NCBI GenBank assembly: GCA_018105865.1
Contig: CM030868.1
Coordinates: 8,095,245-8,159,244 of the forward strand
Direction of reading: 5' to 3'
Source of the DNA: Metaphire vulgaris
Taxonomy: Eukaryota; Annelida; Clitellata; Crassiclitellata; Megascolecidae
DNA: 64,000 bases
Each line of letters begins with the position of its first letter. The first letter of the stretch is position 1. The position numbers and the translations under genes were made by a program. This document shows positions 1 through 11,995 of this stretch, in pieces. The notes beneath the pieces are model-generated. The model saw nothing but the letters and a program-made list of their open reading frames with translations. It made no database searches and was not told where the DNA came from.

Positions 1-1347
1 TTTTCCCAAACTGACAGGCAAAGAAAGAAGGTTGTCAACTTATTTACGTTAGTTATGTTAGCTGTTAGATTACATTCTAGGTCTAAGAAAAAATACTTTT
101 CCAACATTTTGCCGTGGCACACTTCTAAAGTTGCTACAGCACACTTGTGTGCCACAGCACAAAGGTTCGGAAGCACTGGAGTAGTGAGTTACTGTGCATC
201 AGAAATATTATAATTATCATCTGGAGACATTGGTTGAGCCCTCAGCCCTATTTATTAATTCATTTAAACAGAGGCAGTGAACATTTGCCATGTACATGTA
301 AGCAGATACTTATGCTGATAGATCCTCTTGACAGCTCTCAAGACCGAGTCTTTTCCATGGACCCTGGTGACAGTAGTTGTTTTATTTGTTTTCGGCTGTT
401 TTGAGACTTTATGGAGCCTTTTTATAGTTTGCTTTTTTGCTTTGGCCAATAGTAAGTTCTGTAAAGATAGCATTATAGAATTTTATCAGCAGTTACAGTC
501 ACTTACTTTGCCTTAAGTAAATAAATTGCCAATCTTTTTTTTCAATTGACATAAAGTTAACGGTTGTTCACTTTGGTACCCTAATGTATTTTATTGCACA
601 ACAGCTTAGGAACATTTTCATGTTAGAGATTTTGTGGACTATTCTAAGATTGCTGGTAATTGAATGATCATTATTTGGAAAGCATTCTTGAAGGAAATAG
701 TTCAAGTGTCTTGAACAGTTTTCTTTTTCTGACATATTGACTTGCTATTGCAATGATATATGTGTTGTGTGATTAGTTATCAGCAAGTTGAATTTCCATC
801 ATAGAAGTAGATCTTGTACTAAAAATGTCTACTTATGGTAGTCTCAGTTTTTGCTTAAAGTGAACCGGCACACATCTGTATCTTAAGCCAAATTCTAAAT
901 TAGAAAAATTTTTGAACTTTATCAAATATGTTGGCACTCCTTCAAATGTCACTCCCAAATTATTTCTATATTATTTCTATGTGTTTTCAGCTTAGGAAGC
1001 CTGGTAATTATAAGAAGAATAATGACTCAGAAATAGTTTTCTAACGTTGCTGATCCTAATCAAAACTCGTTTTAATTACACACTCGCTAGAAATTTGCAA
1101 AAGTACAGTTGAATACAAAATGTTGTAGTTATTAGGCCTGCATAACAGTTCCAAGTAATTGTCAAAAACATGTTGTTTGTGACAGTTGTGCCATTGAAAC
1201 GCTGACAAAATAGCAGTCTATTGCCAGTACCGCCCTGATAAAGTTATTTTGCACTTGATTTGCATCTATAAACCTTCAATAGTTTCAATGATGTCAATGT
1301 GTCAATTTCTCTTAGATGAACAATAAGCACATGGTTATACTGTAGAT
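1..1347. other. No gene seen
   Basis: AT-rich, no exon-like frame with splice borders, no recognisable repeat. Short ORFs near 147-516 have no support. Confidence 0.5.
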
Positions 1348-1732
1348 CAGTGGTTCTGGTTCTTGAAGTGTGGTACGGTGTACTAATGGTAGTGTGCGAA
1401 GCACTGATTGATGGTAGGCAGAAAAAAATTTAAAATTTGAAATAAAATTAAATCCGAGGGTTTTTAAGGTGGCTTTATTAATGCTAAATCATGAAAATGC
1501 TGGTCTCTAAGTCTCAAAATACAGAATAAAATATTATATGGATAGATGACAATTTTCGTTTAAAAAATGCTGGTGCTGTTTTTATTTTTAGTCCCGAGCT
1601 AAGAAAGTTTATTGAAATAGTCACGACATTAATTCGAAGGATATTTCCATAAAGTGTGCATTTCTGGTTGTACGTGAACAGCTTCAAACATTTACAAATG
1701 GTACCTGCTTCAAAAAAGTTCAAGAACCACTG
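1348..1732. mobile_element. hAT-like non-autonomous element
   Basis: Inverted ends CAGTGGTTCT...TTCTTGAA and TTCAAGAACCACTG. Flanked by CTGTAGAT (1340-1347) and CTGTGGAT (1733-1740), an 8-bp target duplication with one mismatch. No transposase frame. Confidence 0.8.
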
Positions 1733-1994
1733 CTGTGGATGCCATTTTTTGGGTGGCCAATGTTATTAGCCATTACTTAGGAGGCATTACTGCCTATTAT
1801 AACCTCACCATGTACCAGCAGGGGCTTCTATCCCTATTTAAGGTGGGCGCAGTGTGCGCCCGGAAAAAAAATGGGGGGGAAAATATTTTGCTTTCAACAC
1901 CATTATATAAACTATTAATAAGCTAAATGATGCTACTTATCTGAACAGAACCGACACTGATATTGATTCAAAATAACACCAATCGTGACGTAAT

Positions 1995-2249
1995 CAGTGG
2001 CGTCATTTGGAGGCAGGAGCATTCCCAAAAATGAAAAAAATTCATTTATAATGTATTAATCTTTGCAAACAATTGCCAAAAATATAAAAATTGCAAATTT
2101 GCAACATTGAAAAATTTGCCAAATTTGACCAAAATTTGCAAAATTTTGCAAAAATGTTTGCACAAATCGTAAGATTTGCAAGAAATTGCTAAAATTTGCA
2201 AAAATTTGCAAAAATTATCTATAAAGAGAAGCGTGAAATGACGCTACTG
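1995..2249. mobile_element. hAT-like MITE, GCAAAATTTG-rich family (copy 1)
   Basis: Ends CAGTGGCGTCATTT and AAATGACGCTACTG, with perfect 8-bp target duplication GACGTAAT at 1987-1994 and 2250-2257. The interior is a degenerate array of TTGCAAAAATT-type words. Copy 2 lies at 63392-63657. Confidence 0.88.
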
Positions 2250-3392
2250 GACGTAATCAATGGTACATGATAGCTATGCCTAATACAAAGGATAAAAGGC
2301 TGAAAATAATACTAAGTCCACAAGTGAGCAAATTAGCAAGAGGAATTTGTAATTTGGGGGATTTTTTTTTTTTGAGCCCGGCTTCAAGGGGGGGGGGATA
2401 GAAGCCGCTGTGTACCAGTCACAATTTGTATGCTTTATTTTCTCAAGTAATAAGTAGCTAGTTAGTGAAAAGCTATCAAAATAATTTGGGACAGACATTG
2501 GCAGGAGTGCCAATATGTCAAATCTTAATTCATTTCACTCCAATCACTGGTCAGTGTAAGTCTCTGAGATGAGTGACAGTCCTTAATTCTCTTTGTTCCT
2601 TTTCTAACCACTCGACTCTCGGCACTGTAACTGATTGACAGTTATCTGTTTTAATTTGAAAAATACAGAAGAGTCACACTTCGGTTCTGTTTTCGATTTG
2701 CTGAACTTTTGATCTTGAGACTGTGTTTGCTGTGGTTGAATGTCTGGTTGCCTGAGGGATCCAGAAGTTACTGATTCCAAAAATTTGTTTGTAATTTCTG
2801 TAATTGGGTATTTCAAAGTGAGAAGTGACCTTAGGTCATGGAAATAAGAGGTTCTTGAGTTGGAAATGCTACAGCCATGCATCATGTGCCTGTATGTGGT
2901 TGGATGACTGGAGTTTTAAAATTCTCCTTGTTTGGTGATGCCTTGTGTTTATCTGCCACCGTTTAAAGTTATTTGAATGAGGATTTCTGAGGATTTCTAT
3001 TTAGTAACCATGTCAATATTGCTTTTTTCAATTCTTTAATTGGTTTTTGTTGAGCGCATTTACTTCACAAAACCTCTGTTAGGGTAGTCATGATTATTAG
3101 TAACAGGTTGTGTGCCTCAGTGGTTCTCTCCTTGAGTGTCAGCTCTGAAACTGGGAGATGTTCTATTGGCCTAGATTTAATTCCTGAGCAATGAGAGATT
3201 TTTTTCTGGGACAGTCATGTGTCTGCCTGCCTGGAGTGGAAATTAAAATGGTGTGTTGAATGTATCTGGGTATGCTGTGCTCTGATACAGTGTTTCCCAA
3301 ACTGTGGGTCACGGCCCAAAAGTGGGCCGCAGGGCTCAGTCTAATGGGTCACAGATTCAAAAGTGTCATTGTCAAACCAATACCACAATGTC

Positions 3393-3688
3393 CAGTGTCG
3401 GATTAACTTTTTGGAGGCCTGGCAAAAACAACGCAACAAAACTTTACAAGGCCCTCAACACTCCAAGTTTCGAAGTTTCAAACCTCTGCCAAAAAGTATG
3501 AAAATTAATTTTAAAATATATAGAAAACTTTCTTAAGTATATTTATTAGAGATTAAATACAATCAGTACTGTGTTTTTATTAAAATTCATTGTTTGTGAT
3601 TTAATATAATTTATTTAATTAAAAAAAATAATTGAACCAGTGGGCCTGGCCCAAGTGCACCAGTTGCACCATGGTTAATACGGCACTG
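3393..3688. mobile_element. hAT-like MITE nested inside 3288-4634
   Basis: Ends CAGTGTCGGATTAAC and GTTAATACGGCACTG, with perfect target duplication ACAATGTC at 3385-3392 and 3689-3696. Confidence 0.88.
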
Positions 3689-3754
3689 ACAATGTCACAA
3701 GACTTGAGAGTTGCAAGTAGGCTTGGGCTTTAAGAAATTTATATGCCTGCAATC

Positions 3755-3760
<6 letters not shown>

Positions 3761-3811
<51 letters not shown>

Positions 3812-4001
3812 AAGTGCGTGGCCAGCTGGGGCTGTTACGTCACCCCTTTGACCATGACTCTGCCGGATGGCACGTCTCCAGAGAGTTGATGGAGTCTCAC
3901 TGGTTTGGGTATGGTTGTGGTCTATCCATCTTCTCCTGGGACGACCAGGACAGCGCTTCCAAGATCGGTCAGGTGGATGACCAATGGGATAGGTCCATGT
4001 G
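3761..4001 (-). mobile_element. LINE 3' end with (ATG)n tail, nested
   Basis: On the minus strand it encodes RPGRPRRRWIDH...WRRAIRQSHGQRG, the usual C-terminal string of LINE reverse-transcriptase proteins, then a short 3' UTR and a (ATG)n tail (plus strand ATC run). Flanked by perfect 12-bp repeats GCAATCCTCCAT at 3749-3760 and 4002-4013. 5'-truncated, inactive. Confidence 0.8.
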
Positions 4002-4917
4002 GCAATCCTCCATACACGGCTATTATTCAAATGATTACTGTTTTATCCAATTTTATTTGACAATAAGTTTGCAGGGTCACAGCATGTTACAAAGCCGCTG
4101 AAGTGTTTGCAGTCTAAAAAATACTGGAAAACTTGACCTATATAGTACTTGTAAAATTTTATTAATCTTATTTGGCAATAATGCAAGGAAAGCATAATTC
4201 TAACCATTTTGCTCTGAAACTCCACTAACAATGGGGAATCGCTCAAGCCAGAAACAGTCTTATTTAGGGGTTGTGATTTTGCCCTACTTATAAGATTTTT
4301 CAGACCCGTAAGAAAGGTATGCTCTTGGTAAAATTTTAAAAAACTAATTTAAAAGAATAATGCTCAAAAAATTTCAATATCGAATTCTCTCCTTTAGTCT
4401 TATTTTTGGCAAAAATATGAATAATTCTGTCTAATATATTTGTCACATTTTCCACTCGAATTGAATCACAGCTTTTGTTTTGCCATTTATTCAAAACTCA
4501 GAAGATTCGTTTCAACTAACGTTCACCAGATGGCCTAATGCATGTTTTTTTTACGTTACATGCTATATTAGGGTCGTGGCACGTTACAGAACCGCTAAAG
4601 TGGGCCGCGGTTCTATAATGTCTGGGAAACCCTGCTCTGATTATGTTAGCGGCCATAGTCTCATAGACAGTGAAGCTGTACAGTAGTAGCTGTAAAGTAA
4701 AGTAATAATAATAATGTGATTTTAAGTGGTTTAGGAGGCTAAGTAAGCCTGTGTGAAAGTAGGGCCGCTATAACAAATATCTGGTCAAGGCAGCCGCAAA
4801 ACACATACACCGACCAGTTGGTTCACAGTAACACAGGACAGGACAGAGGGGGATCGAGGATGAGAAAAAGTTGATACCTAGGAATTAAACTCACAGCGGT
4901 GAGCTATATAGTAATTA

Positions 4918-5218
4918 AAGTAAAAGTAAAGGTTTTCACCCGTAGGCTCAATCCGGTGCTGATCCCGTAAAGCCAACAGCCCATAGGTGGCTAAGCCATA
5001 CATCGGCGGACGGTGGCCAGTCTCTTCCGCCGAACCTATGGTTACTATCGCAATGTTGCCATTGCTACTCATTTGATGTTACTATCGCCCTCTAGCGATT
5101 AAGGCTGAGTCGACCTTAGGGGCTCCTACGGGATTGAACCCGTGTCGTCGGCGTGCCTGCCCAGTGATATTACCACTCATCTATCTTCCCGCCCTATAGT
5201 ATAGTAACCTTGACCGCC
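4918..5218 (-). mobile_element. tRNA-derived SINE, family A (minus)
   Basis: Reading minus from 5218: GGCGGGAAGATAGATGAGTG... with an A-box-like TAGATGAGTGG and B-box GGTTCAATCCC, a tRNA-unrelated body, and 3' end ACCTTTACTTTTA. Flanked by 12-bp repeats ATATAGTAATTA at 4906-4917 and 5219-5230. Same family as 53718-54007. Not a functional tRNA. Confidence 0.85.
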
Positions 5219-5811
5219 ATATAGTAATTAGGCTGATTAAAATCCTAATGAGACCATGGATCCATTCATAGCCAGATGGTGTTGTCATTGACTGGTGCCC
5301 TGCTGTCTCCTGTCCGGAAGGCTTGTCTAGTTTTGGCAAGATATAATTGGTCACTCTAGTGGCCTTGCCTGAAAGGGAGAAGGAGGAATCATCCTCTGAG
5401 ATTTCTCTCAGCTCTCTGCCTATAGGAAGTAAGGAAATGTAGCCTTTGGTGTAATACTTATCACCCCTCCACTTGTCTAACGCTTATTCTTTGAATGTCA
5501 TTGGTTCATGCCTTACTGCCGTATCCTATGTACCGGTAGTTCTGCCGTTTGACAGTGGTTAGCTTGCTTGGCTGTTTGTAGGGTAAGGTTTAGGGCTTTA
5601 GACCATTAGAGCTTCCAGTTGAGGCTGTATTCTGAAGTTTAAACACATCATTTTATTTGACAAACTGCTTAGAGTTCTGTTTATATTTAGAATAAGTTTC
5701 TAATTGTGTGAATCAACAAGGTTTGGTTTATAATAATTATTATTGCACACATGGCTTTTTGTTAAAGCATCTGCTGAGTTTCTTTATAGTTCAGTTTGGC
5801 AATAGACCTGT

Positions 5812-5927
5812 TAAAGATGTTAAAGATTTTAAGAATTCATTCTTTGAACTAGAATTCATTCTTTGAACAAGAACATTCTTTGAACTTTAAAGATGTTAAG
5901 GATGTTAAAGAATTCATTCTTTGAACT
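5812..5927. repeat. Short minisatellite, ATTCATTCTTTGAAC units
   Basis: Four imperfect copies of ATTCATTCTTTGAAC mixed with GATGTTAA(A/G) words. Confidence 0.6.
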
Positions 5928-6147
5928 AAGTAGCATTGGCATGCATTAATGTTGTGTAGGAGATGTATGAAATAAATTTAAAATTCCTTTTACAATGTGC
6001 TATTGTAAATTTTGTGACTATTTGTGACTCTTGTATTTTGAAATGAATTTGGATTTCATTTAATATGTTTAATTAGAGATGATTCCTTATCAAGATGATA
6101 ACTATGTTAATTTTGAATATCCCTATAAATACTAATTTGACTAGAAC

Positions 6148-6468
6148 CAGTGGAGGTTCCACCATGTTGATGACTGGGTATGCATCCCCCACTGGAGGTT
6201 TTTTGCTTGTCCACATATTTTTCGTAAGCTTTCATAATTTTCACATTTACTATTTTTGTGGTAAATTTAGGAAAAAATCTGAAAAATACTGTGGATGACA
6301 TTTTTTTGCTTGTCAGCCTTTTCCTGCAAAGTTTATTAATATTTACTGGGCAAAAACACTAAGAAGACTTACCTTTTTTCTCTCATTTATCTTTTTAACT
6401 TTGCATCCCCCACCAACTTCCTATCAATTTTTTCATCCCCCCACCAAGAATTCCTGGAACTGCCACTG
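6148..6468. mobile_element. hAT-like MITE
   Basis: Ends CAGTGGAGGTTCC and GGAACTGCCACTG, with perfect target duplication ACTAGAAC at 6140-6147 and 6469-6476. Confidence 0.88.
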
Positions 6469-6879
6469 ACTAGAACACATGTTTTGATCATTTCATATGC
6501 GAAACAGTTACAAAATAAGATTAATAATGATTTTTATTGGTTTAATATGAAATAATATAAAATCTGAAGTTCAATTCCTCATTGACATCTTGGAACTTCT
6601 CACCAAATCTTAGATGGCAGAACTGAATGAAAAACTTGGTGAACTGAAAAACTGGAAAAACTAATTTTCCCCATTTCCATTGCCTGGGTAATAATGTAGG
6701 TGGTGGGTAGGTAACCTTTCATCACTCCATCCCAGTTTCTGAATATCATTGCCTTCTGAGAAATATGATCTCTTTGACCGTCTGTGCAAGTCTTTGGCCA
6801 AGTGCACTAACCCATGGACATCTCTAGATATCCATGACTAACCATACTCTTCCATCAATTCTTCCATTGTGTGTGGGGG

Positions 6880-7022
6880 CAGTGGCGGCTCCACCAGTGG
6901 CCCCCCTGTTGGGACCCTATACTTAATGCTACATACATTAAACAACAAATGGTTGGCCCCCCATGATTAGAAGTTGCCACCTCAACGGGCCCCCCACTTG
7001 CCAAATCCTGGAGCCGCCACTG
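6880..7022. mobile_element. hAT-like MITE, GGCGGCTC family
   Basis: Ends CAGTGGCGGCTCC and GGAGCCGCCACTG. Flanks TGTGGGGG / TGGAGGGG match 6 of 8. Related copies at 33938-34126 (opposite orientation, sharing the AACAACAAATGGTTGGCCCC block) and 60770-61063. Confidence 0.82.
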
Positions 7023-7383
7023 TGGAGGGGAGAAATTCAGTCTTGGCAGTGTTGAGCTGTAACCCATTTGACTTCAGCCATCTTGTCATCTCAGCTACCC
7101 ACAGAGTGACATGTTGGGGGGAGTAGCTGAGTAGTTGATGAAATATAGCCTTACTTGGAATGTTAATGAAAGTGTTAATTACTGGTAACTGCTACACATG
7201 GCTGTGTTTTCCCTTGACTGAGAACTTAGATGAATGTTATTTACAGTAGAATTCATTTATAGGGAGCTCTGTTATAGCAAAACCTTGGACATATTTGCTT
7301 CAAGTTCAATATGGTATAGTGCAGATGAAATCATAGCATAGCATCATAGATAGAAATGAGGATATCTTTAGGTATCGCTAGGT

Positions 7384-7789
7384 CAGGGGTGGGCAAAGTG
7401 CGGCCCGCGGGCCAAATGTGGCCCTTGAAGCCCTTTTGTGCGGCCCCCAACATCGAGAGAAATTATACTAATGTGCGGCCCTCTAAAACATATGAAATAT
7501 TTGACAACACCTTAATTAATGGAAAATTCAGCATTCAAATTGGATTTACACTTTGGCACTTGATTGTTAACTAGAAATGATGCTTTTAATATTTACTTAC
7601 TTTTCTTCGACTTGACAATCTTGGCTTATTAACATTTACTTACACTCCACAGTAAATATTGCATTATGTTAAAATCGTTTTGGAAACTACTTAAAAATTT
7701 AATTCTAAATGCCAAAAAATGTGTGCGGCCCTCAGCTTTCATCGCAGACACTTTTGCGGCCCTCGGATAAAAATTTGTGCCCATCACTG
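7384..7789. mobile_element. hAT-like element, GTGCGGCC family
   Basis: Ends CAGGGGTGGGCAAA and TTTGTGCCCATCACTG, with perfect target duplication CGCTAGGT at 7376-7383 and 7790-7797. Multiple GTGCGGCCC words near both ends. Confidence 0.88.
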
Positions 7790-8529
7790 CGCTAGGTAGT
7801 CTACTGTATTTGTCATATTAATTAGAATGAGCATTAAGAATGAGGAATGAATATAAAATTTGATTAGGAATGTTACTAAACTTACTTTAGGCAAGATTCC
7901 AGATTTTTAAATTCTGGCAAGAAATAGTTTCAAAGTTAAGTTAGTATTAAGTTGTGAATTAGTCATATACCGGTAATGGGAAATTCGTTTAAAGAGGTTA
8001 CCATCAAAGAGTGTATTTTTAGTACAGGATGACATAGAATACAGGATGTTGGGCATTTATTCATTCATTATAGATTTATTCTGATGAATAAGTCTGTTTC
8101 AAACACTGATGAGGCCTGGAATTTTGCAAGCCATGCTTTTTAACCTTGACCAGAGATGCCAATTGTCCACTTGAAGGATAGGGTATAGAGTTTGAGGGCT
8201 TTGAATGACAAATAGAGAACATTATGCAATGGCAGGGACAATGTTGACCTGACTGTCAATGTTGGTCAACGTCAGGCCGGAGTTTGTTGTTAATTGAAAA
8301 CATTGTCAGAAACCATAACCATCAGCAGTGTCTGGCATTGACTCTGCTGACGGTTCAGTTGATTTCTACTGCTTCTATTTTGACAATATTGGGAATTAAG
8401 TTTCTCTCTTGGATACTGTTACAAATTCATGAGTGAAAATTCCATTGTGCAGACTCAAACGAGGTGTCCCACAAAACTTCATAAGAGTTTATATATAGGA
8501 CAATATGAATGTGTGTGGGGGGGAAGATG

Positions 8530-8540
8530 AGAGGCAGAGT

Positions 8541-8610
<70 letters not shown>

Positions 8611-8625
8611 GTCAGATACAGATAC
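8530..8625. repeat. (GA)n then (GACA)n microsatellite
   Basis: Perfect GA run followed by GACA repeats. It creates repetitive-looking ORFs on both strands that are not genes. Confidence 0.95.
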
Positions 8626-8950
8626 AGAGGCAGAGTAGGAGAGAGAGATAGTGATATGAGGCCAAAATGCATCTGTTCATATGATAGGTGCTCTGGGCTA
8701 TTTTTTTGTTGGTTGAAAGGCTGGATATTGAGACAGGAAAGAAGACACTGTGCTTGGACATTAAACTTTTTTGGGAGTTTGTCATCCAATCTAAGATTGG
8801 CTTCCATCATTCATTTATCATTGAGTTTAGTACTAGATAGATCTTAGGTGTAAAAAATCATGCATTCCTGTCCTAAAATTAAATTTGTCTCTAAATCCTC
8901 CTGTAAGGTAATATTAATAAGCCTAATATTTAATTTGGCAGACATTAGTT

Positions 8951-9588
8951 CAGAGGGTCAAGACTTTTTGGATGGAGGGCCAATTTACATGTCTCCCATG
9001 TCCTCACGGGCCAAATGCAAAACTGCTTGGCAATATGATTCTAAAATTTAAAACTTAATAAAAATCTGAAGCAAAATTACAAAAACCTGAAAGACCATTC
9101 AATCGTTACATTGATCGCAACCTACTGTGATAACTAGGACAAACCAGATTCTAGTCTAGTCTAACAGAAACAGTTAAATTTCAAAATCTTTCAATGGTGA
9201 AGATCAAATTAAAAGCAAATAAAGTTAGATGACAGTCTAGATGAGGGAGCTGAGGAGATGCATGCAGCATTGTTTATTTTTCACTAGTTTAGCAACATCT
9301 GGTTTTAAATCTGAAGCAAAGGTTTTAATTTGCCCATAAATTTCCTTTGGACAGACGTGCTGTCAGCTTTATCTTTAGTAGTGTCATTTTGGAAAAGCTT
9401 TGCTTGCACAGGTTAAGTGCTGAGAGATAACATGATTTCTGCTTGTTTTCTTAGTTGGAGAAATGCTTCCTTTGGAAGTTGCTCATAGAAATCTTTTGAA
9501 GATTTTAAAATATGAACGTTTTCTTGGGCCAACTACAATCAGGCCGTGGGCCAAATTTGGCCAGTGGGCCAAGGTTTTGACACCTCTG
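8951..9588. mobile_element. hAT-like element
   Basis: Ends CAGAGGGTCAAGACTTTTTG and CAAGGTTTTGACACCTCTG. Flanks CATTAGTT (8943-8950) and CATCAGTT (9589-9596) match 7 of 8. No coding frame. Confidence 0.85.
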
Positions 9589-10403
9589 CATCAGTTAATA
9601 ATGATACAAACATGAAGTTTTTTTTTCTGTCATGCTGATCTTCTAATGTAGAGCATTTTTAAAATCATAGTTCAGTATCTTGTGGTATGTACAGTATGTG
9701 GGCTATGACATTTTTTTAGATAGACTTGGTTCTGTGACAATTGTCATTAAGACTGCAGTGTCTAAGATCAGGAGTTTTATCTTGTGCTGGTGTTTGCATG
9801 GTTCTGTCTGCTGCTGCTGCTGCTGCTGTTGTGTTTGGTGGATTAAGACAGCTACTGGTTTTTCCATCTGACTCTGGCAGGCCATTGGAATATTATGAAA
9901 TGTCTTCTACAATTTTAGACACAAGGAATTTATTCTCAGTTAAAAGATTTTTATTCTGAGATCGGTCGAACTTGTATGAAGTTTAACAGCACGGTGCATT
10001 TCTTTCTTCCTCTCCTTATGTGGATTTCTGTAAATACAGCAATCAAGGTTTGCATTTGTTTGCTAACAAAACAGGAATTCTTGTTGACGAAAAAATCAAT
10101 GTGTTTAAAGAAAGGGACCAGCGCACTGGAATTTTGTTTTCAAGGAACCAATTTCTTGTCAACAGAACTGGGGTCTGAGTCTGAAAGGGACGTTTGAAAC
10201 TGTGGACTGACCCTGAAAGGATATTGTTTTGCCTGTGGTGTGCCATGTTTTGAAAATGATTTTTTTTAGCCATAGCATGTTGTGCAGTGTGAAGATATTA
10301 CTGTTGAGTGGAGTTTGTGACATTGGATAAGTTCTGCCTTTCAATCAGGATTGTAATCATTTTGATTACAAAATTACAAGAAAATTACAAAACCGTGTAG
10401 ATT
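9589..10403. other. No gene established
   Basis: Contains a short CTG run (about 9808-9829), which is poly-Gln on the minus strand and poly-Ala, Leu or Cys on plus. No splice-bounded frame. Confidence 0.4.
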
Positions 10404-10600
10404 TTGATGAGTGGCAGAGTAATGATTGGACGTGACAGTGCTCCTGTCACGAAGTCACTCACAAAGTCAGCTCTTGATAGACTCTTGGGCCAGATTAACC
10501 GGGGCGTTCATCTCGTTCATCGTGGTTGCAGTGAGCAGATGATCGCAGCCGATCCAAAATCTCCTCTGATGAGGATGACGACTGTTAAGGTCACAATGAG

Positions 10601-10716
10601 GAAGGTCTCTTCCTCCAAGCAGCTCCCAAAAGAAGTCAGTGTTGACGCCAACAAGCGATGTTCGCTTAGGTATCAACAAAGAATTGGGAAAGAAACTTCC
10701 TCACGTTGCAGACCTC
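10601..10716 (+). CDS. Candidate upstream (5') coding exon of AGAP, frame uncertain
   Basis: A GC-richer island ends in a consensus donor (CTC|GTAAGT at 10717). The frame that leaves phase 0 at this donor is open from 10601 and ends ...KKLPHVADL. That joins in phase to exon 1 (IHLFNSQ...), and the joined HV...F.NSQ resembles the HV...F.NSQEW region of vertebrate AGAPs. That frame has no ATG and stops lie just upstream, at about 10585-10600. A different frame is open over the whole island (10404-10716; ATG at 10407) but leaves phase 1, which does not fit exon 1. Either an extra exon, an internal acceptor or an indel in the assembly separates them. It could also be an unrelated ORF with a chance donor. 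Confidence 0.4.
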
Positions 10717-10909
10717 GTAAGTGTTACATGAATCCTGTATGTTGGCTTTGAATTAATTGCTACCAAACAATTAATCAGTTGGTCATTTACGATGTTTTCC
10801 TATTTTAATCAGTGAGTTGTTTCATGGTTATACAGGTCTTGTGAGTATTTTTAACCCGTTGTATGTGATGACAGTTCCTGTGTAATGGAGAGATCATTAG
10901 GTCTAGTGG

Positions 10910-11300
10910 TGGCTTCAGATATTTGGTGTTGGGCAGGCCCTCTGAGAGGGGGTGGCAAGAGGGCAAATGCACAGGGGCCCGGCAATCTGTAGGGGACCCG
11001 GGCAGGTTAGGTTAGGGTTTGGTCTTGGGTTAGGGTTAGATGGGGACCTGTCGAAAGCATTGCTTGCTGATGCCGACAAGCACAAAAAAAGGTCATCACC
11101 AGATTTTAAATTTTCTAGGGGGCCCGGGGGTACTCTGCACAGGGGCCAAAAATTTCTCTTGGTGGCTGGCATTGGGGGCTGAAACCCATCTGGCCATGGA
11201 AGGCATTTTTTATTCATTCTGATGACAAATAAATTGGATTCTTCCCCATCATTAATTGAGGGGTTGAGGAGGCATTTTGTGGGTTGAACCACCAGTGGCC
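10910..11300. repeat. GC-rich repeat-like block with TTAGGG-type words
   Basis: G-rich (GGGGCCCGG, GGGGACCCGG) with GGTTAGGTTAGGG...GGGTTAGGGTTAG at about 11003-11040. It looks like the end of a degraded mobile element. No gene. Confidence 0.4.
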
Positions 11301-11384
11301 CATCTCTGGTGCTGCTATTATTATTGCAATTTATAGCACATGCGAGGCCAAAGTCAGAAAAACATGGGAACGTTTGAGTCTTTA

Positions 11385-11952
11385 CTGCTCTAATGTTTCT
11401 GTTCTTGTTACTTCGCCCGAAGTTGAGTGTCTGTGGAACGTACAGGTCCTGCTGGAGCGCAGATGGAGCCGTCGGTCGTTCGTAGATAATCAAGTCTTCG
11501 GACAAGAGGATGTGCCCGAACGTCAGCCAGCAACGCTTGAATTCGCTCCGGGATGCGTAACCAGTGTCCCCGAAGAATCACGTGGTCAGAATCCGAAATA
11601 AATGATCACTGCAGGCGGCGAGCTGAAGACCAAACAGGATTTAACTGTCTGTTAATTTTTATAAAAATCATTCGAAAGTGTTCATTGGCAACTTGACCAG
11701 CAAACGTCAGCGTTTCGTCGAAGATCACTCCGTAAGCGCACCTCTTATGGCTGGATGTTAGCCTCGTCCAGAGAAAGCTCGAACGATCGATCAATGCTTC
11801 CTCCTTGGAGTGCTAAACCAGATGAGCTCCGTCTTGCTGCTGCACTTCATAAAGCCTATAGTCTGCTCTAATGTTTCTGTTCTTGTTACTCTGTGTCCTT
11901 GAAATAGTCTACAATTCTCCCAAGTGAAGAATTTAACTGTCTGTTAATTTTT
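11385..11952. repeat. Interleaved duplication around GC-rich segments
   Basis: A 28-bp string occurs at 11385-11412 and 11863-11890, and a 22-bp string at 11639-11660 and 11931-11952, in the same order. Between them lie two GC-rich, AGAP-unrelated blocks (about 11413-11638 and 11685-11860). No gene recognised. Confidence 0.7.
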
Positions 11953-11995
11953 TGAAATGAAAGTGTTCAGCAGTGAAGTTGTATATACCTTAGAT

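Larger units (their letters stand above)
3288..4634. mobile_element. hAT-like element carrying two nested insertions
   Basis: Ends CAGTGTTTCCCAAACTGTGG and TGTCTGGGAAACCCTG, flanked by CTCTGATA (3280-3287) and CTCTGATT (4635-4642). The interior has been entered by another hAT-like element (3393-3688) and by a LINE 3' end (3761-4001). Without these it is about 0.8 kb. No intact transposase. Confidence 0.82.

Noticed and set aside
3695..4030. Protein-coding gene with poly-Met tail on minus strand
   Set aside because: It is the C-terminus of a truncated LINE protein read into its (ATG)n tail.
8427..8847. SLSLS / RERE repeat ORFs on both strands
   Set aside because: Products of a (GA)n(GACA)n microsatellite.
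9680..9885. Poly-Gln (minus) or poly-Cys/poly-Ala (plus) ORFs
   Set aside because: Short CTG run read in different frames; no flanking exon structure.
11003..11040. Interstitial telomere array (TTAGGG words)
   Set aside because: Only a few imperfect TTAGGG-type words; also seen at 21468-21482 inside an inverted-repeat stretch. Too short for a telomere relic.
10915..11505. 196-residue minus-strand ORF
   Set aside because: Low-complexity Pro/Asn reading of a G-rich repeat block; no splice borders or domain.
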